Below, piece after piece: positions 14,346 to 19,689 of a stretch of DNA of 25,166 nucleotides. Source of the DNA: JANOYC01 sp031428675 (lineage in GTDB: Bacteria; Actinomycetota; Actinomycetes; Actinomycetales; Microbacteriaceae); NCBI GenBank assembly GCA_031428675.1, contig JANOYC010000036.1, forward strand, positions 1 through 25,166. Direction: 5' to 3'. Numbering within the stretch: position 1 is the first letter of the stretch; every line of letters begins with the position of its first letter. The position numbers and the translations under genes were made by a program. The notes beneath the pieces are model-generated. The model was given only the letters and a program-made list of their open reading frames with translations, did no database searches and had not been told where the DNA came from.

Positions 14346-14816
14346 ATGACAAATCGTCACAGACTTAGTTCGCGCATCCTGCTCGTTGATGAGCAGGGGA
14401 GCGTTTTGCTGTTTCTGACGACCGCGCCCGACACGAGCGGATTCTCGCGCTGGATCACTCCGGGCGGAGGAGTTGACCCGGGGGAGTCACACGAAGAGGC
14501 GGGCATCCGCGAACTGTTCGAAGAGACCGGACTCGTCGTCGATGCGCTCGGCGAACCGGTGTGGACCCATGACTTCACGGTGGCGTGGGACGCCGCTGAT
14601 CACGACACCGGGCACGCCGAGTTCTATGCGCTGACGACGACCCGATTCACGCCGGCGACCGACAACTGGACCGACGACGAGCACGTCGATGTTGTGGATC
14701 ACCGCTGGTGGAGCATCGCCGAACTCGAGTCGACGGCCGAACCGTTTGAGCCAGCAAATCTGATCGATTTGTTGAGCAGGGGAGAAACACTGTTGCATGA
14801 GGGAGAACCGTCGTGA
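14346..14816 (+). CDS. Nudix hydrolase
   Basis: A 156-residue Nudix protein. The Nudix box is complete at residues 41-63 (G-x5-E-x7-REL-x-EE-x-G-L) within PGGGVDPGESHEEAGIRELF and FEETGL, so the metal-binding glutamates are present. It begins RILLVDEQGSVLLFLT, the usual first strand and helix. Substrate cannot be told: candidates are nucleoside triphosphate derivatives or nucleotide sugars. ATG 14346 is chosen as the first start after the SDR gene that fits the family; the longer open frame upstream overlaps that gene. Its stop overlaps the next start by 4 nt (GTGA), suggesting a two-gene operon with the UPF0303 protein. Confidence 0.92.
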   Translation: MTNRHRLSSRILLVDEQGSVLLFLTTAPDTSGFSRWITPGGGVDPGESHEEAGIRELFEETGLVVDALGEPVWTHDFTVAWDAADHDTGHAEFYALTTTRFTPATDNWTDDEHVDVVDHRWWSIAELESTAEPFEPANLIDLLSRGETLLHEGEPS

Positions 14817-15286
14817 GTTTCCACGAGCTGCCCCAATTCACACTCGACGAACTCGAGGCAACAAAGGATGACCTGACCTTCGACCACTTCGACCAGACCG
14901 ATGCATTCGGTCTCGGGACGGCAGCAGCGGCGATCATCGTCGATCGCAGAGCGCCTCTCGCAGTTGCCGTGCGGATCGGCGACCACACCGTGTTCAAGGC
15001 GGCGCTCGGCGGGGTGTCGCCAGACACTGACAGCTGGCTCCGGCGCAAGGCGGCCACGGCTGAGAAGTTCGGCGTGAGCTCGCTGCTCGTGCGACGGCGG
15101 GTCGAGGCCGGCGTGCTCGATGACTCGGAGCTCGACGAGGCGACGTACGCACGCCACGGTGGGTCGTATCCGATCGTCGTCGAGGGCCGCGTCCTCGGCT
15201 CGATCACGATCTCGGGCCTGGAAGACGTCGTCGACCACGACGTCGCCGTGCGCGCCATCCGCACACACTTGCTCGCCATCCGCTGA
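14813..15286 (+). CDS. UPF0303 / haem-degrading-type (HbpS-GlcG fold) protein
   Basis: A 157-residue protein resembling the UPF0303 family in the haem-degrading/GlcG domain group: AFGLGTAAAAIIVDRRAPLAVAVRIGDHTVFKAALGG, then a basic helix WLRRKAATAEKFGVSSL and the closing GGSYPIVVEGRVLGSITISGL, the usual G-x-P-I glycine loop. The biochemical role of UPF0303 is not established; haem or cofactor binding is only an analogy with HbpS. GTG 14813 overlaps the Nudix stop by 4 nt, with a GGGAGAA site upstream. The last codons (L-A-I-R-stop) are included in a 45-bp direct duplication that continues past the gene. Confidence 0.85.
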   Translation: MSFHELPQFTLDELEATKDDLTFDHFDQTDAFGLGTAAAAIIVDRRAPLAVAVRIGDHTVFKAALGGVSPDTDSWLRRKAATAEKFGVSSLLVRRRVEAGVLDDSELDEATYARHGGSYPIVVEGRVLGSITISGLEDVVDHDVAVRAIRTHLLAIR

Positions 15287-15362
15287 CCCGCCGTCCCGCG
15301 CCTGCCTGCGCCCTGTGCTCGCCACCCGCTGACCCACCGTCCCGCGCCCTGCCTGCGCCCTG
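15271..15362 (+). repeat. Imperfect 45/46-bp tandem duplication over a gene 3' end
   Basis: 15271-15315 and 15317-15362 are near-identical (GCTCGCCAYCCGCTGACCC start, GCCTGCGCCCTG end). Copy 1 includes the last five codons and TGA of the UPF0303 gene, and copy 2 repeats them outside the gene. It probably arose by slippage or unequal exchange. Confidence 0.88.
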
Positions 15363-15391
15363 CAGCCCTGCAGCCCTGCAGCCCCGCAGCC
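15360..15391 (+). repeat. 8-bp tandem repeat, four units
   Basis: Three perfect copies of CTGCAGCC and one CCGCAGCC follow directly on the 45-bp duplication. It is a simple slippage-prone array and also contains three PstI-type CTGCAG palindromes. Confidence 0.9.
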
Positions 15392-15417
15392 CGTGCGCCC
15401 GCCGCCCCGACCGTGCG

Positions 15418-15497
15418 CGAAATTCAGGCAGCAAATCTCGAGCCCCGGCGTGTCGAGCTTCTGGTGCGGGGTGTCGTGTTTTCGTGCCTGAATTTCG
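15418..15497. repeat. Palindromic element, family B (80 bp)
   Basis: Perfect 13-bp terminal inverted repeats, CGAAATTCAGGCA (15418-15430) and TGCCTGAATTTCG (15485-15497), enclose 54 nt. Inside lie a second short stem (CCCCG 15443-15447 with CGGGG 15467-15471) and two GTGTCG motifs (15450-15455, 15471-15476). It resembles a non-autonomous palindromic element or REP-like unit and shares no arm sequence with family A. No open frame lies within it. Confidence 0.85.
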
Positions 15498-15546
15498 GAC
15501 GAGATTGCGGGTTTGGGAACATATAGCGACGACTCTGGATGCGCCG

Positions 15547-15560
15547 ATAATGCACATTAT
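15547..15560. promoter_or_regulatory. AT-rich palindrome, possible operator
   Basis: ATAATG and CATTAT flank a 2-nt centre (ATAATGCACATTAT). Such an AT-rich palindrome stands out in this GC-rich DNA and could bind a regulator. No gene or promoter is obviously linked; the nearest start, of arsR, is 156 nt away. Confidence 0.25.
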
Positions 15561-15562
15561 GT

Positions 15563-15636
15563 CAGTTCGCCGCCCGCCAGTTCGCCGCCCGCCAGTTCGC
15601 CGCCCGACAGTTCGGCGACGGCAGTTCACCGACCGC
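15563..15636 (+). repeat. 15-bp tandem repeat, five units
   Basis: CAGTTCGCCGCCCGC occurs at 15563-15577 and 15578-15592, a one-base variant at 15593-15607, then two degenerate units (15608-15621 and 15622-15636), all starting CAGTTC. The unit length is a multiple of three but the array is not within a credible gene. Confidence 0.9.
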
Positions 15637-15678
15637 CGACCCGGGCTCCGCTACTCGCCGAACCTATGCACCACACAG

Positions 15679-15724
15679 TTGCAGTATCCGTCCGAGAGCG
15701 TTATCGTACAACCAAATGGTTGTA
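15679..15724 (+). promoter_or_regulatory. arsR promoter with palindromic operator over the start codon
   Basis: TTGCAG (15679-15684), a 17-nt spacer and TATCGT (15702-15707) form a promoter whose start point would be at or next to ATG 15716, so the transcript is probably leaderless. TACAACCAAATGGTTGTA (15707-15724) is an 8+2+8 palindrome that spans the end of the -10 box and the start codon, an ideal position for autorepression by the ArsR product. Confidence 0.65.
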
Positions 15725-16069
15725 TTAGAGATTTCCGACGACGACGTGAGCCGCATCTTCCGCGCCTTAGCGGATGCGACGCGACGCGATATCGTGCGAC
15801 GCACGCTCGTCGCCGACGTCTCCGTCTCGCAGCTAGCGAGCTCCTACGAAATGTCTTTCGCCGCCATCCAGAAGCACGTATCCGTTTTGGAAGAGGCGAG
15901 GCTCGTGACCAAAAAGGCACGCGGCCGCGAGCGCATGGTGCGCGGAAACGTCGATCGCATCCGGCAAGCGCAGATCCTGCTCGACCGCTTCGAAGAGCTG
16001 TGGCGTGCGCGCATCGACCGCCTCGACATCCTCCTCGCCAATGACAATCCACCGCGATCCGACAGCTAG
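15716..16069 (+). CDS. ArsR-family helix-turn-helix regulator
   Basis: A 117-residue winged-helix regulator. FRALADATRRDIVRRTL is the typical ArsR opening, and VSQLASSYEMSFAAIQKHVS VLEEARLVTKKARGRER (about 36-72) is the recognition helix and wing. No Cys-x-Cys metal site is seen, so it belongs to the non-metal type that is commonly paired with an SRPBCC protein gene. That gene follows after 34 nt. The start ATG 15716 sits within the palindromic operator described for its promoter, indicating likely autoregulation. The ligand is unknown; by analogy with such pairs it may sense a small organic molecule bound by the SRPBCC partner (inference). Confidence 0.9.
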   Translation: MVVLEISDDDVSRIFRALADATRRDIVRRTLVADVSVSQLASSYEMSFAAIQKHVSVLEEARLVTKKARGRERMVRGNVDRIRQAQILLDRFEELWRARIDRLDILLANDNPPRSDS

Positions 16070-16103
16070 TCCCCCACATCCGAAACCAACCGGAAGGCAC
16101 GTC

Positions 16104-17084
16104 ATGCCCGTCACCACCGTCGAGAAAGATCTCGACCAGCTCACCATCACGATTGTCGCCGACTTCACTGTGCCCCTCCGCCGCCTCTGGGATGCTTACA
16201 TCGACCCACGCCAGATCGAGCAGTTCTGGGGTCCGCCCACCTATCCGGCCAGGTTCCTCCGTCACGACGCCGCCGCTGGCGGACGCAGCGTCTATTCGAT
16301 GACCGGACCCGAGGGAGACACTCACTTCGGGTGCTGGGACTGGACATCTGCCGACGCGCCCCACGCTTTCGCGGTGATCGACAGGTTTGCGGACGCGACG
16401 GGCGCGCCCAACGACGACCTTCCCGCCACACGAGTGGATTTCGCGTTCGAGGAAACGAGCAGCGGCAGTCGCCTCACGACGACGTCATACTTCGATTCAC
16501 TCGAGCAGATGCAGCAACTCCTTGAGATGGGGATGCTCGAGGGCACTCGGGAAGCCATGTCCCAGATCGACAACGTGTTGGCTGATCTGGCGTCCTTCGC
16601 CAGCACACGCGCGGCAGATGCACAGGTGCTCAGCGACACCCAGGTGCGGGTTGCCCGCGTGATCCGCGGCAGCGTCGAACAGGTGTGGCGTGCGCACACC
16701 GAGGCCGAGCTCATGAAGCAGTGGTTACTCGGACCAGACGGCTGGTCGATGCCCGTCTGCGAAGTCGCAGCCACCGTCGGCGACACCTATCGCTACGAGT
16801 GGCAGCAAGACCGCGGCGAGAACCGATTCGGCTTCACCGGCGAGTTGCTCGAGTCCGAGGAGCCTTACCGCGCGGTGACGTCAGAGGCGATGATCGGAAT
16901 GGATTTCCCGGCGGTGCGCAACGAGCTGACCCTCACCCCCGTCGAAGGCGGAACACTGGTCAGCATCGTCATCAGCTACGCGAACGCTGAGCAACGCGAC
17001 GCAATCCTCGCGACGGGCATGACCGGCGGCATGGAGACGAGCTACCAACGCCTCGAGGGACTGTTGCGGCCGGCAGCCGCGTAA
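16104..17084 (+). CDS. Tandem two-domain SRPBCC (AHSA1-like) protein
   Basis: A 326-residue protein with two START-like SRPBCC domains in one chain. Domain 1 (about 10-155) has VPLRRLWDAYIDPRQIEQFWGPPTYPA and ends in the helix MQQLLEMGMLEGTREAMSQI; domain 2 (about 170-322) has VIRGSVEQVWRAHTEAELMKQWLLGPDGW and ends in ILATGMTGGMETSYQRL. The two share the same order of elements, so the gene looks like a duplication and fusion; such proteins are usually about 150 residues. SRPBCC folds bind hydrophobic ligands. A GGAAGG site sits 6 nt before ATG 16104. It is almost certainly co-transcribed with the ArsR gene. Confidence 0.9.
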   Translation: MPVTTVEKDLDQLTITIVADFTVPLRRLWDAYIDPRQIEQFWGPPTYPARFLRHDAAAGGRSVYSMTGPEGDTHFGCWDWTSADAPHAFAVIDRFADATGAPNDDLPATRVDFAFEETSSGSRLTTTSYFDSLEQMQQLLEMGMLEGTREAMSQIDNVLADLASFASTRAADAQVLSDTQVRVARVIRGSVEQVWRAHTEAELMKQWLLGPDGWSMPVCEVAATVGDTYRYEWQQDRGENRFGFTGELLESEEPYRAVTSEAMIGMDFPAVRNELTLTPVEGGTLVSIVISYANAEQRDAILATGMTGGMETSYQRLEGLLRPAAA

Positions 17085-17090
17085 CATCGC

Positions 17091-17134
17091 GCTACGCAGG
17101 CCGTTGAGGAGCGCTACCCAGACCGCTGAGGAGC
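17091..17134 (+). repeat. 22-bp direct repeat, two units
   Basis: 17091-17112 and 17113-17134 are adjacent imperfect copies, each ending in GAGGAGC (GCTACGCAGGCCGTTGAGG versus GCTACCCAGACCGCTGAGG). A further GCTTGA begins a third partial unit. The GTTGAGGAGCG motif recalls a dispersed intergenic repeat I remember from Microbacteriaceae; that link is from memory. Confidence 0.8.
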
Positions 17135-17168
17135 GCTTGACCCATGACAAACTCTGAGCGAACGGCTC

Positions 17169-17197
17169 TTCACGAACGACCGGATGAGACGTAGCGT
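17169..17197 (+). promoter_or_regulatory. Possible promoter of the VOC gene
   Basis: TTCACG (17169-17174), 17 nt, then TAGCGT (17192-17197). The start point would be near 17204, giving a leader of about 40 nt with a GGAGG ribosome-binding site before ATG 17245. The match to consensus is moderate. Confidence 0.35.
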
Positions 17198-17244
17198 GGT
17201 CACACGGAGCCGTCCGCTCGGGTGGTCAGAATCGTGGAGGCTGC

Positions 17245-17664
17245 ATGACTACGCAACTGTTCGTCAATCTGCACGTCAAGGATCTCGACGCATCTGTCGC
17301 GTTCTTCACGAAGCTAGGTTTCTCGTTCAATCCCCTGTTCACCGATGAGAACGCCACCTGCATGATCATCAATGACGACGCCTACGTCATGCTTCTCGTC
17401 GAGAACTTCTTCTCGGGATTCACCGGGACTCCGATTCCCGATCCGCGCGCCGCGAGCGAAGTGACGATGAGCATCACTCGACCGACTCGCGACGATGTCG
17501 ACACATTCTCCGCCGTTGCCGTAGAGGGCGGCGCTATTCCGCTGTCTGATGAGCCGATCGACATGGGCTTCATGTACCAGCGAAACTTCCGCGATCTCGA
17601 CGGCCACATTTGGGAGATCTTCTGGATGGACCCCGCCGCTGCCGAGAACGGGCCGCCGACCTAA
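17245..17664 (+). CDS. VOC (glyoxalase/dioxygenase superfamily) protein
   Basis: A 139-residue vicinal-oxygen-chelate protein: QLFVNLHVKDLDASVAFFTKLGFSFNP opens the first beta-alpha-beta-beta-beta unit, and FMYQRNFRDLDGHIWEIFWMDP closes the second. His/Glu positions typical of metal binding appear at His10 (NLHVKDL) and in the final HIWEIFW. The set resembles the cytosolic type often called glyoxalase/bleomycin resistance-like, but neither reaction nor ligand can be assigned. GGAGG lies 6 nt before the ATG. Its 3' end is duplicated: CGACCTAATCT, containing the TAA stop, is repeated 17 bp downstream. Confidence 0.92.
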   Translation: MTTQLFVNLHVKDLDASVAFFTKLGFSFNPLFTDENATCMIINDDAYVMLLVENFFSGFTGTPIPDPRAASEVTMSITRPTRDDVDTFSAVAVEGGAIPLSDEPIDMGFMYQRNFRDLDGHIWEIFWMDPAAAENGPPT

Positions 17665-17684
17665 TCTTAGTTGCGACCTAATCT
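17657..17684 (+). repeat. 11-bp direct repeat over the VOC stop codon
   Basis: CGACCTAATCT at 17657-17667 (including the VOC stop) is repeated at 17674-17684, reaching the stop of the opposite-strand gene. It is a second example in this window of a duplicated gene end. Confidence 0.8.
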
Positions 17685-17971
17685 CACTTGAGGGTCGTCA
17701 TCCCGAACTCGTTGATCGGCGCTTGGTCGTCGTCGCGATACGGGTATACGGGCGGGGCGGGACAGTGCAAAATCGCGTTCGTCGTCGAATGATCGATGGT
17801 GTGCTCCCCCATCGAGTGTCTGCACACCGGGCAGGTTCCGACGCCCGCGTTAGGCAAGTCATCGTATGGTCCGAGGGGTGGTGGTCCGATGTACTTCACC
17901 AGTCGCCGGTTCAATCCATCTATCGCGCCCGCGAATCCCCTTCGGGTCGAACGCTTCGCCCGTGTATTCAT
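17684..17971 (-). CDS. Small Cys/His-rich hypothetical protein
   Basis: A 95-residue protein. A basic N-terminus (MNTRAKRSTRRGFAGAIDGL) and a short stretch RRLVKYIGPPPLGPYD precede CPVCRHSMGEHTIDH (Cys47, Cys50, His52, His57, His61) and LHCP with Cys70. The C-x2-C plus His/Cys pattern suggests a single zinc site. I recall short proteins of this layout (CPVC..M.EH, then LHCP) as widespread in Microbacteriaceae with no known role. Conserved spacing and its own promoter-like sequence make it a likely real gene. It is convergent with the VOC gene and divergent from glpK. Confidence 0.78.
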   Translation of the reverse strand: MNTRAKRSTRRGFAGAIDGLNRRLVKYIGPPPLGPYDDLPNAGVGTCPVCRHSMGEHTIDHSTTNAILHCPAPPVYPYRDDDQAPINEFGMTTLK

Positions 17972-17978
17972 GCCAACT

Positions 17979-18008
17979 ACCCTACTCTCAATTTGACAGG
18001 TCAGCCAA
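17979..18008 (-). promoter_or_regulatory. Promoter-like sequence of the small Cys/His-rich gene
   Basis: On the minus strand TTGGCT (18008-18003), 18 nt, then TAGGGT (17984-17979). The ATG at 17971 follows the -10 box by 7 nt, so the mRNA would be leaderless. It overlaps the glpK promoter on the other strand. Confidence 0.4.
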
Positions 18009-18021
18009 GATGCTGTAATAG
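17993..18021 (+). promoter_or_regulatory. glpK promoter
   Basis: TTGACA (17993-17998) is a perfect -35 box; TAATAG follows after 17 nt (18016-18021). The start point would be near 18028, leaving a leader of about 60 nt with GAGGGAG before the GTG start. The -35 box lies within the opposing promoter of the small Cys/His-rich gene, so the two may compete or share a regulator. Confidence 0.5.
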
Positions 18022-18087
18022 CCGTCGCGCGCCGCAGCGTGTTTGCTGACGCGGTAGCCTCGATCGAAATCCAATGAGGGAGCCACC

Positions 18088-19614
18088 GTGTCGAAGTTTG
18101 TCGTCGCCATCGACCAGGGCACCACGAGCACGCGCGCGATCGTCTTCGATCACTCGGGCACCGAGGCAGCTCGGGGCCAGCTCGAACACAAGCAGATATT
18201 TCCCCGCTCCGGATGGGTCGAGCACGATGCCGCAGAGATCTGGGCGAATACTGCGGCGGTCATCGATCGCGCGCTGGAGGACGCGGGCGCAACGGCAAAC
18301 GACATCGCCGCGGTGGGAATCACGAATCAGCGCGAGACAACGGTGGTGTGGAACAAGAACACCGGCGTTCCTGTCCACAACGCAATCGTCTGGCAGGACA
18401 CCCGCACTCAGACGCTCATCGACGAGATCGCGGGTGGCGATCGTGATCGATTTCGTCAGAAAAGCGGGCTTCCGCTTGCCACCTACTTTTCGGCATCCAA
18501 AATTCGATGGATTCTGGACAACGTCGATGGAGCACGCACCGGAGCCGAGTCGGGCGACTTGCTATTCGGCACGACGGATTGCTGGGTGCTGTGGAATCTG
18601 ACGGGCGGCCCGGATGGCGGTGTGCACCGCACCGACGTGACGAATGCATCGCGAACGCTCCTGATGAATCTGGAGACACTGGATTGGGACGACGAAATGC
18701 TCGAGGCATTCGACGTTCCCCGTGCCATGCTGCCGGTGATCACGACTTCCTCGGAGGAGCTCGGTGAGGTCCGCTCCCCCGCTTCTCTCGCAGGCGCTCG
18801 CGTTGCCGGAATACTCGGTGATCAGCACGCCGCAACCTTCGGGCAGGCTGCGTTCGACGCGGGCCAGAGCAAGAACACCTACGGGACCGGCAACTTTCTG
18901 ATTGTGAACACGGGCGGTGAGATCGTGCAGTCGCGGCATGGGCTGATCACCACGGTCGCGTATCAGCTCAAAGGGACTCCCCCGGTCTACGCGCTCGAGG
19001 GCTCGATCGCTGTCACCGGTTCTCTCGTGCAGTGGCTGCGCGACAATCTCGGAATCATCGAATCCGCTCGCGACGTTGAGAAACTCGCTGCGTCTGTGCC
19101 CGACACCGGCGGTGCCTATATCGTGCCCGCTTTTTCGGGACTGTTCGCGCCCTACTGGCGAGCGGATGCGCGTGGCGCGATCGTCGGGCTCACCCGGTTC
19201 GTGACAAAGGCTCATCTCGCGCGCGCCGCCCTTGAGGCAACGGCGTTTCAGACTCGAGAAGTCGTGGACGCGGCTCAAGCCGACACCGGCAGGGACCTGA
19301 CCGAGCTGCGTGTCGATGGCGGGATGATCGCGAACTCACTGCTGATGCAGATCCAGGCTGATGTTTTGGGGATTCCCGTCGTCCGCCCCGCCGTCGCGGA
19401 GACAACCGCGCTCGGTGCAGCCTACGCAGCAGGGCTCGCGGTCGGGTTCTGGTCATCGCTGGATGATCTTCGCGCGCACTGGCGCGAAGACCGTCGATGG
19501 ACGCCGACGACGACTCCGGAGCAGCGGTCGGCGAAGCTCGCCGAGTGGAAGAAGGCTGTCACCCGAACCTTCGACTGGACCACCCCCGCCCCCGCCCCCG
19601 CCCCCGCGGAGTAA
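18088..19614 (+). CDS. glpK: Glycerol kinase
   Basis: A 508-residue FGGY-family kinase making sn-glycerol 3-phosphate from glycerol and ATP. Seen: VVAIDQGTTSTRAIVFD (phosphate 1), GWVEHDAAEIW, GITNQRETTVVWNKNTG, IVWQDTRT, GDQHAATFGQ, NTYGTGNF, the FGGY signature region around GGMIANSLLMQIQADVLGIPV, and AETTALGAAYAAGLAVGFW near the end. Length is normal for the family. GTG 18088 has GAGGGAG about 6 nt upstream. The C-terminus carries a Pro/Ala repeat (PAPAPAPAE) encoded by a run of CCCGCC units, an odd tail for this enzyme. No transporter or repressor gene lies beside it. It is convergent with trpD over a 69-nt gap holding a palindrome. Confidence 0.96.
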   Translation: MSKFVVAIDQGTTSTRAIVFDHSGTEAARGQLEHKQIFPRSGWVEHDAAEIWANTAAVIDRALEDAGATANDIAAVGITNQRETTVVWNKNTGVPVHNAIVWQDTRTQTLIDEIAGGDRDRFRQKSGLPLATYFSASKIRWILDNVDGARTGAESGDLLFGTTDCWVLWNLTGGPDGGVHRTDVTNASRTLLMNLETLDWDDEMLEAFDVPRAMLPVITTSSEELGEVRSPASLAGARVAGILGDQHAATFGQAAFDAGQSKNTYGTGNFLIVNTGGEIVQSRHGLITTVAYQLKGTPPVYALEGSIAVTGSLVQWLRDNLGIIESARDVEKLAASVPDTGGAYIVPAFSGLFAPYWRADARGAIVGLTRFVTKAHLARAALEATAFQTREVVDAAQADTGRDLTELRVDGGMIANSLLMQIQADVLGIPVVRPAVAETTALGAAYAAGLAVGFWSSLDDLRAHWREDRRWTPTTTPEQRSAKLAEWKKAVTRTFDWTTPAPAPAPAE

Positions 19615-19634
19615 GCACGACCGCATCATCCGCC

Positions 19635-19689
19635 GAGTGAGCAGTTTCTGCTCTTAAAACCCCGGAATAGCGACCGAAACTGCTCACTC
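19635..19689. repeat. Palindromic element, family A, copy 3
   Basis: Left arm 19635-19653 (GAGTGAGCAGTTTCTGCTC), loop 19654-19670, right arm 19671-19689, where the inner five bases have diverged but the outer GAAACTGCTCACTC pairs fully. Same 19-17-19 layout as the two copies near the DUF559 gene. Read on the minus strand, trpD ends GTC-GAG-TGA with GAG as the first bases of the element, exactly as tatC does at copy 1. It lies between convergent glpK and trpD and could act as a two-way terminator. Confidence 0.92.

Larger units (their letters stand above)
15287..15715. other. Gene-free, repeat-rich region (429 nt)
   Basis: I see no supportable gene here. Short open frames exist on both strands but have Arg/Pro/Ser-rich compositions typical of shadow reading. 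The region holds, in order: the second copy of a 45-bp duplication, an 8-bp CTGCAGCC tandem array, an 80-bp palindromic element, a 14-bp AT-rich palindrome, a 15-bp tandem array and the arsR promoter. The density of unrelated repeats suggests a tolerant insertion or slippage site between two operons. Confidence 0.8.

Noticed and set aside
15563..15636. CRISPR-like array
   Set aside because: Units of 15 bp follow each other without spacers and no cas genes are present; it is a simple tandem repeat.
15484..16044. Open frame of 186 codons running from the palindromic element into arsR
   Set aside because: It reads through tandem repeats and then overlaps arsR in another frame; composition is Arg/Pro-rich and no family is recognised.
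4798..19689. Family A palindromes as ordinary rho-independent terminators
   Set aside because: Stem sequence and 19-17-19 layout are conserved between unrelated genes, the 17-nt loop is long, and no T tract follows. Termination may be a side effect but does not explain the sequence identity.
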